Of a stretch of 64,000 nt of DNA, positions 18,381 to 27,607 are shown one piece after another (within the stretch, counting starts at the first letter, position 1; each line of letters opens with the position of its first letter). This DNA is from CAWDMC01 sp963803295 (GTDB taxonomy: Bacteria; Acidobacteriota; Terriglobia; UBA7540): contig CAWDMC010000002.1 in NCBI GenBank assembly GCA_963803295.1, positions 1 through 64,000 on the forward strand, read 5' to 3'. Under the pieces are notes generated by a model, which saw only the letters and a list, made by a program, of their open reading frames with translations, ran no database searches and was not told where the DNA came from. The position numbers were made by a program, and so were the translations under genes.

Positions 18381-18902
18381 ATGTTTTCTCAGCGCACGCT
18401 CGATAGGTTTCTGATTCTGGTGGCTCCAGTCGCTTTATTTGTCTACGCCTCGACACGACCGATCGCCCGCCTGCGGGCCGACATGCCGTCGCAGTTTCCC
18501 AATGTACCGGCGTCCGCCACCAGGAAGGAGCGGGCTGAGGAGGAGCGGAGGGCGCAGGCTTATTGGAATTGCGCTCTGACCTTCATCCAGTGGCGCTATA
18601 CCTACGGCTCTCCGCTGCCAGACGATCCACCGGAGGAGTTCCGGGTGGGAGCGCAGGCTGCCACGCCCACGGAAGGAGCAATAGGCGCGAATACTGCGGC
18701 GAACCGTCGCAAGGACCGCAGTCAAGACCAGCTTGGCGCGGCGCGAATCCGCTACTGGCGCCGGCTGCGGCAGGTCTGGTTGACACCGGATGGTTGGAAG
18801 ACTTCTCGTGAGTGGAGCACGCAATGGCTGACCGGGCCCGTGGCCGAAGGGGTCAAGTGGATCGAGAACTATCTTAGTGATTTGACGCGAAACGGACGAT
18901 AG
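18381..18902 (+). CDS. membrane-anchored Trp-rich protein of unknown family, copy 2
   Basis: A 173-residue paralogue of the 17711 product: FLILVAPVALFVYAS membrane segment, then RLRADMPSQFPNVPAS, QAYWNCALTFIQWRY, LPDDPPEEF, IRYWRRLRQVW and WIENYLSDL. It differs by an insert of about 30 polar residues (AATPTEGAIGANTAANRRKDRSQ) between the DPP block and the RYW block. The start is set at ATG 18381, since the upstream extension is repeat sequence. The pair arose by tandem duplication and the repeats between them may mark the event. Function unknown. Confidence 0.65.
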   Translation: MFSQRTLDRFLILVAPVALFVYASTRPIARLRADMPSQFPNVPASATRKERAEEERRAQAYWNCALTFIQWRYTYGSPLPDDPPEEFRVGAQAATPTEGAIGANTAANRRKDRSQDQLGAARIRYWRRLRQVWLTPDGWKTSREWSTQWLTGPVAEGVKWIENYLSDLTRNGR

Positions 18903-18992
18903 TACGGAATGAGGGTGGCGGGCGACTTAATCGTTGCAGCGAGGTAGGCCGACGCAAGCCCATTGGCTAGTTAGATAGGGGGACTTGAAGGA

Positions 18993-20582
18993 ATGCGAGT
19001 TTCCGAAATCGCTGACGCGCCCGAAACGGTACAGGAGGAACTCGTTCCCGCCTTTGCCCTCCCCGACGGCTCGATGTCGGCCGCGAGATGGAGGCAGCTG
19101 GTTCGTACGGTATTCTCCTTTCCAGCGATGCTCGGGGCCTTAGTGGCCGTCACGGTCTTTATCATCGCCCACAATGGCCTCTCTGACCCTGACATCTGGT
19201 GGCACCTTCGCAACGCGGAATACCTTTTGCCACCGACTCGCTCCCCAGCGTCGATATGTATTCCTTTACAGTAAGCGGCCACCCCTGGATCAATCACGAG
19301 TGGCTGGCCGAGGTTCCGTACTATTTGGCCTGGCGGGCCTTCGGTCTGGTCGGCATCAAGGTGGTCTCTATCCTCATTCTGGAGTTCATTTTTCTCGGAC
19401 TGCTTTACCTTTGCTGGCGAAGCAGCGGAAACGTCAAAGCGTCGGCGCTCGCCTGCTATTTCGCGATCTTTCTAGGGACAGTCTCGTTCGGGCCACGCAC
19501 TATCCTGTTTGGGTACGGCTACCTGGTGGCACTCCTCATCCTGCTGGAGCGATTTCGCTCCCGCGGGCGCAGTCCCCTATGGTTGTTGCCTCCGCTCTTC
19601 TGTCTCTGGATTAACACCCATGGCTCGTGGTCGATGGGGCTGATTGTCCTCGGGATCACCATTGCCTCGGGAATGGTTGAAGGCCGATGGGTAGGATCGA
19701 AGCTGTCCGCTGGCGTCCCGCACAATTGCGCAAACTGTGCTTGGCGATGGCGTTTCCGTTGCCGCTCTCTTCGTAAATCCCTATGGATATCGCCTGGTCC
19801 TGTACCCGTTTTACATGCCTTTCCGAGTGAAGCTGGGTATAGCCCATGTGGAAGAGTGGGTCTCGGTGGACTTCCACAATTTCCGTGGCAAGGTGGTTTT
19901 GATTCTTATCATAGCCCTGCTGCTGGGCGCTTTGCTCCGCGGATTTCGCTGGAAGTTGCATGAATTAGGGCTAGTTCTCTTCGGGCTCTACTGTGGGCTG
20001 ACGTACATGCGGTTCCTCATCCTGGCTGGCGTCCTGATCGCGCCCTTACTGGCGAAGTTGCTGGACTTCGTGCCCCCTTACCGGCCCGAGATCGACAAGC
20101 CTATACTCAACGCTGTCATCATGGCTGCGGTTCTGGCGGTTATGATGAGGGCGTTTCCCTCTGCCAGTCAGTTGCAGCAATCAGTTGACAAGGACTACCC
20201 AGCCGACGTTCTGCCTTACTTGAAACCCCATCCACCCTCGGGGCCAGTGCTCAATGCCTACCTTTGGGGTGGGTATCTGGGTTGGAAGGACCGCAATTTC
20301 AAGGACTTCGTAGACAGCCGCGTAGACATTTTCGAATACGCAGGGGTGTTCAAAGATTACCTCGACTTGGCTGAACTGAAGAATCTGTCACTTATTCTTG
20401 ATAAGTACGGCATTCGCTACGTCCTGTTCGGAAAGAGTGAGCCGCTAACTTACGTTCTTAAGCACGACGCGGAGTGGAAAGCGGTTTCCAGCGGCAATCT
20501 CTGGGTGATGTTCGAGAGGGCCGGCGACGTACCGGTGAATCACGCTGGCGAAACCACCCAGCAGGGGGCGGCTGCGCGGTAA
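18993..20582 (+). pseudogene. polytopic membrane protein, probable GT-C-type glycosyltransferase, two frameshifts
   Basis: Three frames give one protein of about 525 residues with roughly ten membrane helices. Landmarks are DPDIWWHLRNAEYL, SVDMYSFTVSGHPW, INHEWLAEVPYYLAW, ALFVNPYGYRLVLYP and GGYLGWKDRNFKDFVDSRVD. The Asp near the first periplasmic loop and the WWHL motif recall GT-C enzymes (PMT/ArnT-like), but I know no exact family. Breaks lie near 19230 (one T lost in TTTT) and near 19760 (one G lost in ccgttg). A close paralogue at 21459 is broken in the same two zones by different single-base losses. It lies in a run with a methyltransferase and a GT39-like protein. Confidence 0.65.
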
Positions 20583-20618
20583 AGGCAGACGCGATGAGGC
20601 TTCAGGAGGAAGGGCGAA

Positions 20619-21365
20619 ATGAACGGTGAATTGATCAACGCGGAAAAGGACCTGGACGAAACCTACTGGTGGTTTGTTGGCCGTCGCGCCCTACTGGAAC
20701 GTGTGCTGGGCCGGTTTGGGAAGCGTCGTCGCAAGGCGGTTGACATCGGCTGCGGAAGTGGCCGCAACCTGCAGTTGCTGTCACACTTCGCCGACTGGGT
20801 GATGGGCGTAGATCGCTCTTCGGCGGCGCTCAAGCTGGCAGCCTCTCATGGATTCCCGACCGCCCGCGGCGATGGCCAGGCCATCCCTCTGGCTGACTGC
20901 TCTGTGGACCTGCTTAGCGCGCTGGATGTACTGGAGCACCTGGACGATGACATGGGGGCACTCGACGAGTTCCACCGAGTTCTGCGGCCTGACGGGCTTT
21001 TGCTGGTCACCGTTCCCGCTTACCGGTTTCTTTGGAGCGAGCACGACGAGGCCCTGATGCACCGGCGCCGGTATGTAGCGTCGGAGCTGCAGGTGAAGCT
21101 GGCTCGCGCCGGCTTTCGGGCGCTCAAGCGGAGCTATGCGGTCTTCTTCACATTCTTTCCGATTGTTTTTTACCGGCTGTTCCGCGGCTTGTTTCCCAAG
21201 GACCCGTTCGCGCCTAAGGCCTCGCATGTCATGCTGCCCGCCTTTCTCAACGACCTCTTGATCGGACTGCTGAAGTTCGAGGCCTGGATGATGGGAGCGA
21301 TCAATTTGCCCTGGGGTACCTCTATCGTGGTGCTGGCCCAAAGAGTGCCCGTGGCTAAGGGATAA
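20619..21365 (+). CDS. class I SAM-dependent methyltransferase
   Basis: A 248-residue soluble enzyme with the Rossmann methyltransferase motifs: VDIGCGSGRNL (motif I, about 41-51), GVDRSSAALKLA (motif II), DLLSALDVLEHLDDD (motif IV) and LRPDGLLLVTVPAY. The C-terminal 80 residues include hydrophobic helices (YAVFFTFFPIVFYRLF) that may touch the membrane. The type (Methyltransf_11/12-like) is seen with polysaccharide genes and often methylates sugars or lipids; the substrate is not determined. It is flanked by two paralogous GT-C-like genes and preceded by a good ribosome site (aggaggaagg). Confidence 0.85.
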   Translation: MNGELINAEKDLDETYWWFVGRRALLERVLGRFGKRRRKAVDIGCGSGRNLQLLSHFADWVMGVDRSSAALKLAASHGFPTARGDGQAIPLADCSVDLLSALDVLEHLDDDMGALDEFHRVLRPDGLLLVTVPAYRFLWSEHDEALMHRRRYVASELQVKLARAGFRALKRSYAVFFTFFPIVFYRLFRGLFPKDPFAPKASHVMLPAFLNDLLIGLLKFEAWMMGAINLPWGTSIVVLAQRVPVAKG

Positions 21366-21458
21366 GTCGACAATCAGTTTCGCGGGGCCTGCTGAGGATG
21401 CAGATTCGCCGCGGGAGGAGTCTGCGGAAGCTGCGGAAGTTATGGTGATGTAAAAGCC

Positions 21459-23052
21459 ATGAACTTGAGCTACCTCGCAACCGAAGACGCGCCAACTGAG
21501 TTTTCCACGTCCGAAACCGCGCCGCTGTCCGGACTTCGGGGCGCCTTGCGCAAGGCATTCTCTTTCCCCGTCATGCTAATGGCATGGCTTGTCCTGATCG
21601 TGGTACGCCTGGCAGAGAGGAATCTGCCGGATATCGACCTCTGGTGGCACCTTCGGAATGCCCAGTATTTGTTCCACACCACGCCCTTCCCAAGTTTGAT
21701 ACGTACTCGTTCACCGTGGCAGGCCATCCCTGGATGAATCACGAGTGGCTGGCGGAAATTCCCTACTTTCTGGCTTGGCGTGCCTTCGGTCTTGAGGGAA
21801 TTGAAATTCTCATGCTCGTCCTGCTGGAATCCATTTTCCTCGGCGTGCTTTACCTTTGCTACCAGCGCAGCGGGCACATCAAGGCCTGGATCCTGGCCTG
21901 CTGGTTCGCCGTCTTTCTGGCCACCATCAACTTCGGCCCTCGCACCGTTCTTTTCGGCTACGGCTACTTGGTGATCCTGCTCGCGATTCTCGAGCGCTTC
22001 CGGTCCCGCGGCCTGGCCCCTTTATGGCTTCTGCCACCCCTGTTCTGTGTATGGATTAACAGTCACGGCTCCTGGTCGCTCGGCCTGATCGTGCTCGGTA
22101 TCTTCACCGCCTCCGGGCTGGTGGAGGGTAAGTGGGGAGTGATCCAGGCGAGGCGTTGGTCGCCCCGGCAGCTCCGTCAACTGCTGTTGCCTGCGGGGCT
22201 TCATGCGCCGCGCTGTTCGTGAACCCCTACGGCTACCGGCTCGTGCTCTACCCTCTGGACCTTGCCATCCGCCAGCGCTTTGCGGTCGCCTCCGTCGAGG
22301 AATGGGCCTCGGTAGACTTTCACACGCTCCGGGGAAAGGTAGTACTGGTGCTGCTCGCGGGACTCTTTCTTTCTGCGCTCGCCGCCCGGCACCGCTGGAC
22401 ACTCTCGGATCTGCTTTTGGTCCTATTCGGGTTCTACAGCGCTCTCACTTACGAACGTTTCTTGTTTCTCGCCGGGATCATCGTAGCCCCCACTGTCGCC
22501 GAGCTTCTCCAGGCGGTCCCTCGCTACCGCCCGGAGATTGACAAGCCCTGGCTGAACGCCGCCATTATTTGCGGGCTGCTGGCGTTTGTCGTGTTTCGTT
22601 TCCCTGGACCGGTCCAGCTTGAGCGGCAGGTTAGCGAACAATACCCGGCAGAAGTTCTGCCGTATCTCGAACTTCATCAGCCCACAGGCCGAGTGCTAAA
22701 TTATTACATGTGGGGCGGCTATCTTGGCTGGAAAAACCCCGATGTCAGGGTATTCATCGATAGCCGCGTGGACATTTTTGAATACGCGGGTGTGTTCAAG
22801 GACTACATCGAGCTGATGGGCTTCGACGATCCGCTTCAAGTTCTTGACGAATACCACATCCGCTATGTCCTTTTTCCGGCTCACTCCCCACTCACCTACT
22901 TGCTAGAAAGGGATCGGAACTGGAAGGTTGATTTCGCCGGTCGGATTAGTACGTTGATCGAGAGGGTCGGGCCGATGCCGCCCGGCCCAGCAAAGCACGC
23001 TGCAACGAACAAACAACGATGGCCTGGTGAGAAAAACCCCGGTGAGAGATAG
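21459..23052 (+). pseudogene. second polytopic membrane protein, paralogue of 18993-20582, two frameshifts
   Basis: The three frames reproduce the same protein as the upstream paralogue: IDLWWHLRNAQYL, FDTYSFTVAGHPWMNHEWLAE, ALFVNPYGYRLVLYP and GGYLGWKNPDVRVFIDSRVD. The first break is one A missing near 21693 (the restored reading is LPKFDTYSF). The second is one G missing from the GGGG run near 22197. The remaining sequence is well conserved, including the long C-terminal domain (IRYVLFPAHSPLTYLLERD). The two genes flank the methyltransferase, so a duplication followed by divergence is likely. Functional status depends on whether these indels are real. Confidence 0.65.
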
Positions 23053-24814
23053 CCCCGCCGACACAGCTATTCTGCTTCGGGCCGCACTCGAAACCAAGGA
23101 AGCCGAGGGCGACGCAGCGTCGAAAAATCACCTCGTTAAGCGCGAGATCTCTTCCGAAACGCCTCCTTTCGCCCTGCCCCAAGAGTCAGAATCGATCACC
23201 GTCCCCGAGGAGTCGGGGCGCGATTGGTGCGTGGCCCTGGCGATCTTTGTCCTTTCCCTCCTTTATCTGCGGCTTTTCTACGACTACGCCATACTGAACG
23301 CCGACGAGGGAATCATCCTTCAAGGCGCACAGCGCATCCGGCAGGGGCAGGTGCTCTATCGGGACTTCTTCTCTTTTTTCACCCCGGGCTCATATTACTG
23401 GACCGCCTTGTTCTTCAGGCTGTTCGGCAGCTCGATTCTGGTGGGTAGGACCGTGCTGATGGTTGAAGGCGCGCTCCTTTCCACTCTAACCTACCTTGTG
23501 GCGCGCCGCGTTTCTGCACGCTGGTGCGCCCTGCTTGCGGCGTATTGCACGACGCTCGCCTGCCTTCCAACCCGGTTTCTGGTACTGCATAACTGGGAAA
23601 GCACCCTCTGGGCTTACCTCGCCCTGTACTGCGCGCTATGGTTCATCCACAGGCCTGGCGTGGCGTGGTCCTTTGGCACGGGTCTTTTTACCGCCTTCAC
23701 TTGTCTCTTCGAACAGTCAAAAGGCGCCGGCTTGGTCCTGGGGTTGACCGCTGGTTTCCTGATCGTTCTGCGGACGGAACGGCACCCGACCGGCTGGAAC
23801 CGGCAACGCCTCGCGGGTCTGTTGGCGGGGCTCTTAGGGCCGTTTCTAGTTACGCTCGCCTACTTCGGAATGGAGCACAGTCTGCTTCAGATGCTGGCGG
23901 ATTGGTTCTGGCCCCTGCACCATTACTCTGCCGTCAATAAGACATTCTTTGGATTTCTACCCATAGATCCGGCCAAGGGTGACATTTACGCGGGTGATGG
24001 GCTGTCGCGTTTTCTCATAACCCTGGTGACCGGCCCCTGGTATATCATCCCAATCTTGTCCTTTTCGGCGGCGTGCATTCTTGTCCGTTGGACTGCGAGG
24101 GCGTGGCAAGGCCGCCTTTCTCCGAACAGATGCAGTTACTACGTGCTCACGTCCGCTACGCTCGTCGGCCTGCTGCTCTCGACAGTAGCTACGGGAAGGC
24201 CCGACTTCACTCACCAGGTGTACCTGGGCCCTTTGCTCTTCTTAGTGCTTGCCTGGAGCATCGACGGGCGGGACCTCCCCGCCTCGCTATTGCCTGCCGT
24301 CAAACCGCCGCTCGTTCTTGTGCTATTCGTCTCCTTCACCATGTTTGGCATGTCCCTCTTATCGGCTCCTCTGAATGCGCGCCGCCCTTTAGAAACGCGC
24401 AGAGGCACGCTCAAAACGGATGGTTCCAACCACATTATCGACTACGTTCAGGCCCATGTTTCGCCGGGCGAGAAGATGTTGGTGTACCCGTATTCGCCTA
24501 TGTACTACTACCTCACCGCAACCTTCAGTCCCGGACGATATGAGTACCTGATGCCGGGATTTCATAGCGCACCGCAGTTTCAGGAGATGGCTGACGAACT
24601 GGCCGCAGACCGCACCCGGGTGGTCCTTTTCGAGCCTTCGTTTCGTGAAAGTCTGGTTTCCGTCTTCCCGTCGGCCTCGCCGGAGCTGCTCGCAGCCCGT
24701 GACCCCGTAGAGGACTACATTCTCGCGCATTATCGCGCTTGCACGAGTTTGACCTCACCTTCGTGGCGCTTCCTCTTTATGATTCGCAAGGACTTGGCGT
24801 GCCCAAAAGGGTAG
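23027..24814 (+). CDS. GT39/ArnT-like integral membrane glycosyltransferase
   Basis: A 595-residue polytopic protein. After a polar N-terminus (about 1-65), the membrane part starts with FVLSLLYLRLFYDYAIL and the loop NADEGIILQGAQRIRQGQVLYRDFFSFFTPGSYY. That D-E-G-x-x-x-x-x-A-x-R-x-x-x-G-x-x-x-Y-x-D layout is the dolichyl-phosphate-mannose mannosyltransferase-like (GT-C) signature. About eleven more hydrophobic segments follow. It would transfer a sugar from a lipid-phosphate donor in the periplasm. The frame is intact, unlike its two neighbours. The GTG start at 23027 overlaps the previous gene by 26 bases; a later start is possible because the first 65 residues are not conserved in the family. 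Confidence 0.75.
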   Translation: MRKTPVRDSPADTAILLRAALETKEAEGDAASKNHLVKREISSETPPFALPQESESITVPEESGRDWCVALAIFVLSLLYLRLFYDYAILNADEGIILQGAQRIRQGQVLYRDFFSFFTPGSYYWTALFFRLFGSSILVGRTVLMVEGALLSTLTYLVARRVSARWCALLAAYCTTLACLPTRFLVLHNWESTLWAYLALYCALWFIHRPGVAWSFGTGLFTAFTCLFEQSKGAGLVLGLTAGFLIVLRTERHPTGWNRQRLAGLLAGLLGPFLVTLAYFGMEHSLLQMLADWFWPLHHYSAVNKTFFGFLPIDPAKGDIYAGDGLSRFLITLVTGPWYIIPILSFSAACILVRWTARAWQGRLSPNRCSYYVLTSATLVGLLLSTVATGRPDFTHQVYLGPLLFLVLAWSIDGRDLPASLLPAVKPPLVLVLFVSFTMFGMSLLSAPLNARRPLETRRGTLKTDGSNHIIDYVQAHVSPGEKMLVYPYSPMYYYLTATFSPGRYEYLMPGFHSAPQFQEMADELAADRTRVVLFEPSFRESLVSVFPSASPELLAARDPVEDYILAHYRACTSLTSPSWRFLFMIRKDLACPKG

Positions 24815-24941
24815 TGATGGGAAAAGAGTGACGAGTGATGCGAAAAGGAGTGCCGAGTGAAGAGCAAAAGGCTCGGACTCGTTTTCCAGATGCGCCAGGC
24901 GACTGCACATCGGTTATACTGCCAGGGCTGCAAGGGGGATT

Positions 24942-25153
24942 ATGACAAAGATCATCGAAGGGCTTTTCGACGGCGTGGCGCTCCGTCCGGACGAGCCGCT
25001 TGACCTTCCTCCGAACACTCGCGTGCGTCTGACAATTAGAGCCCGGCACCTCCTCGCCAGCCGGGGTCGTTTCTTAGTACGGCCCGGGCTTTAGCGCTGT
25101 CCGGCCCTCGTGATTGGTCGACGAACCTAGAGGCTTACCTCGGTCGTTTCTAG
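24942..25153 (+). pseudogene. DUF104/AF2212-type antitoxin-like protein, one frameshift
   Basis: ATG 24942 gives MTKIIEGLFDGVALRPDEPL and DLPPNTRVRLTI, the compact beta-barrel start typical of DUF104 proteins (II-x-x-x-F-x-x-G-V-x-x-P). This frame stops at 25094. Another frame restores STARALSGPRDWSTNLEAYL and GRF with a stop at 25151-25153, the usual C-terminus, so a single-base shift near 25075 breaks the gene. A PIN-domain toxin normally follows such an antitoxin; none is visible after 25153. It is probably an orphan relic. Confidence 0.6.
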
Positions 25154-25664
25154 CAGGCCGGGTTCAGGGTATTGCTGCGGGGAGCCACGCCTTGACCGCT
25201 TTTGTTCGCCAGTCGTCACTCCTCATTAGTCACTATCCCTCATTGCTGATCTTGTCGTTCCCCACAGCTCTTGTCGCTCCCTCAGGGCTTGGGCTCGTCA
25301 CTCATCTCGTCACTGCTCTTTTCACTCCTCACTCAACACTCACCACTGCCCTTGTGTTACCAAAAGTATTCACCTCACTCGCATCACTGTTAACCGCCGC
25401 GCAGGTTCCGGGCCTAGCAGGCTGCGGAGAAACTCGTTCGCTACTGTCATTCTGTCAAGGAGCCGCAGGCGACGATGAATCTCGTATTTCCTTTGTTTTC
25501 AGAGCGAGACTCCTCGCTTCACTCGGAATCACGAGCCTCCAGAATGTTTCTCGGCACCCCGCTAGAGCGGTCCTGAAGCGCAAGAACCAATCGGCAACTC
25601 GTGTTTTGCCTTGACTCGTCACTCGTCACCTGTCACCCGTCACTTTTTCTCGTCACTTCTCCTA
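25154..25664. repeat. degenerate CGTCACT-type low-complexity tract
   Basis: From about 25205 to 25660 the plus strand is dense in loose copies of CGTCACTC, CTCACTC and CTTGTCGCTCC-like words (e.g. TCGTCACTCATCTCGTCACT). Similar words occur inverted at 24818-24860 (GAGTGACGAGTGATG) and again at 53875-53915. No gene was recognised here; a 166-codon open frame across it is compositional. Confidence 0.5.
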
Positions 25665-25680
25665 TGGTCCGATGATTGCT
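25665..25680 (+). promoter_or_regulatory. sigma-54 (-24/-12) promoter of the Tad operon
   Basis: TGGTCCGATGATTGCT has GG and GC ten bases apart and the TTGCT of a sigma-54 -12 box. It sits 106 bases before the Flp pilin start at 25786. The NtrC-type activator at 15532-17052 is the likely partner. Confidence 0.6.
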
Positions 25681-25785
25681 TAATGATAGGCGAAGTTTAG
25701 ATTGTTCAGATTCCTCTACCGAGCGAACCGCGCGACGAGTTGGAGTGGGGCTGAACGCCAATCTCAGTTCGGGAGGGGTGCAACA

Positions 25786-26736
25786 ATGAAGTCACTATTG
25801 AAGTCCATGGTTGCCCTGCACCGTGAGGAATCAGGCCAGGGACTCGTAGAGTATGTTCTGTTGATCGCGCTGGTTGCTTTTGCGGCTACGGCCGCGATGA
25901 GCAGCCTTGCGAACTCGATCAACAGCGCGTTCACCCGGGTCGGAACCATACTTGCCAAGTACATTAATTCGTTAGTTGCTTCCGCTTTGCAGTGGGAAGG
26001 GGGGCCCCGCGCCGGCTGGGCAGCCGCACTTGAGGGGGCTGCGCCAGGCATGGCAGGTCCACTGTCCGCAGTTGGCCATCACCTAAGAATCCCTGATACA
26101 CAACGGGTTTTGGCCGGTAAAGTCTTTTGGGGGAGCCGGGCGTCGAACAAACGCAGCGGCTCCTTCCAGGGGAGTTTGCATACGCACACGCTCGCAACCA
26201 ATGCCGAGAATTACCTTATGCTCGGCGCTTTAATCTGCGCTATGATCGGTGCGTTAAGCGACATCCGCGCCCAGCGCATCCCCAACTGGCTGACCTACGG
26301 AAGCCTGGCAGCAGGCTTGTTAGTCCGCACCTGGTTCGAAAGCTGGCATGGGTTGGGGCAAGGCGTAGCCGGCGTCCTGATTGGTGGCGGGGTTTTCTTT
26401 CTGTTCTTCCTGGTGCGGGGTTTAGGAGCCGGCGACGTGAAGCTGATGGCGGCGGTGGGCGCCTGGCTGGGCCTTTCGCACATTACCTTGGCGATGGTGT
26501 ACACAGCAGTGGCAGGCGGGGTTCTGGCCGTGGCCTACATGCTGTTCTACCGGCGGGTAGGGGGCACGGTGCAGAACATGGGGGAGCTGCTTCGCTTTCA
26601 CCTGACTTCCGGAATCCGGCCGCATCCCGACGTTAACCTGCAAGACCCAGGAGCCATCCGGGTGCCGTACGGTCTGGCCATCGCGATGGGAACTCTTTTT
26701 CTTTTTGTTTCGACGGCGACATTTTTTCGGGGGTGA
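25786..26736 (+). CDS. Flp pilin fused in frame to CpaA/TadV-type prepilin peptidase
   Basis: Start ATG 25786, after gggaggggtg. Residues about 1-62 are a Flp/Fap pilin: a short basic leader, the cleavage site ESG-QGLVEYVLLIAL (G at the processing position, then the Glu-Tyr pair) and a hydrophobic helix. A linker of about 80 residues (63-145) has no known domain. Residues about 146-316 are an A24 aspartic peptidase of the CpaA type, with D in GALSDIRAQRIPNWLTY and D in GLGAGDVKLMAAVGAW as the two catalytic aspartates, and five to six membrane helices. These are normally two genes. An internal ATG at 26218 could start the peptidase alone, but without a good ribosome site. A lost stop or indel in the linker is the main alternative. 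Confidence 0.75.
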   Translation: MKSLLKSMVALHREESGQGLVEYVLLIALVAFAATAAMSSLANSINSAFTRVGTILAKYINSLVASALQWEGGPRAGWAAALEGAAPGMAGPLSAVGHHLRIPDTQRVLAGKVFWGSRASNKRSGSFQGSLHTHTLATNAENYLMLGALICAMIGALSDIRAQRIPNWLTYGSLAAGLLVRTWFESWHGLGQGVAGVLIGGGVFFLFFLVRGLGAGDVKLMAAVGAWLGLSHITLAMVYTAVAGGVLAVAYMLFYRRVGGTVQNMGELLRFHLTSGIRPHPDVNLQDPGAIRVPYGLAIAMGTLFLFVSTATFFRG

Positions 26737-26754
26737 CCTACGGACGCTCGAAGA

Positions 26755-27570
26755 GTGATAACAGCATTGCTGATGGCAGTAGTTTTGGCGGGCGGCGTGA
26801 CATACTTCATGTTCAACCGCTTGCGGCGGAGTGTGGCACATCCGCAGATGACGCAGATTGTGGCCGCCACCAAGGACTTGCCGATTGGGATGGCCTTGAC
26901 GGCCGAGGATGTCACCCTGATCGATTGGCCAGCCAGCGTACCCTTGCCGGGTTCGTTCTCGAAGATCGAGCAGGTGGTGGGGCGCCCGCTGATGTACGGT
27001 TTGGGTGCGAAGGAGCCGGTGCTCGAGCGCGACCTGGCCGTGTCGGGGTCGGGACTAGGCCTCTCGGTCAAGATACCGGCCGGCATGAGGGCCACGTCGG
27101 TGAAGTCGAACGAGATCGTGGGCGTGGCCGGCTTCCTCTATCCAGGCTCGCACGTGGACGTTCTCGGGACGTTTACCCTTCCCGGCAACCCGGCTCCGGT
27201 GACCCAGACGATCCTGCAGAACGTGGAAGTGCTCACGGCAGGCCAGAAGATTGAGCCTGATCCGCAAGGAAAGCCGCAGACAGTGAATGTGGTCACACTT
27301 CTGCTTAACTCCGAAGACTCGCAAAAGCTCCTGCTGGCCAGCACCCACGGTGAGATCCAATTTGTCCTGCGCGGCGGAGCGGACCAAGTGAAGGTTACAC
27401 CGGCGCCGACCAGGTTGGATCAGCTCATCGCGGGAGCCAAGGCGCCGGAACCGCCTTCGACCGCGAAGCCTGCGAGGCGGAAGGCGAAGGCGACCCCTCC
27501 GCCGAGGCTGCCGGACATTTACGTGGTGGAAGTGATCCAGGGGGAGAAACGCAGTGTGGAGAAATTCTGA
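26755..27570 (+). CDS. cpaB: CpaB/RcpC, periplasmic Tad secretion protein
   Basis: A 271-residue protein beginning at GTG 26755. One N-terminal membrane segment (about 1-19, ITALLMAVVLAGGVTYFMF) anchors it. An SAF domain follows (about 35-105: VVAATKDLPIGMALTAEDV, KEPVLERDL) and then the CpaB/RcpC domain (PAGMRATSVKSNEIVGVAGFLYPGSHVDVL). The tail is basic and proline-rich (about 220-250). CpaB stabilises or gates the outer-membrane secretin of the Flp pilus, probably touching peptidoglycan. It lies 18 bases after the pilin-peptidase gene and before the secretin gene, the usual tad order. Confidence 0.88.
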   Translation: MITALLMAVVLAGGVTYFMFNRLRRSVAHPQMTQIVAATKDLPIGMALTAEDVTLIDWPASVPLPGSFSKIEQVVGRPLMYGLGAKEPVLERDLAVSGSGLGLSVKIPAGMRATSVKSNEIVGVAGFLYPGSHVDVLGTFTLPGNPAPVTQTILQNVEVLTAGQKIEPDPQGKPQTVNVVTLLLNSEDSQKLLLASTHGEIQFVLRGGADQVKVTPAPTRLDQLIAGAKAPEPPSTAKPARRKAKATPPPRLPDIYVVEVIQGEKRSVEKF

Positions 27571-27607
27571 TTCGGTCTTACGAAGGTCGAGGTGGTTCCC
27601 AAACACG

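Noticed and set aside
25114..25614. 166-codon plus-strand frame
   Set aside because: It runs through the CGTCACTC low-complexity tract and has no domain or ribosome site.
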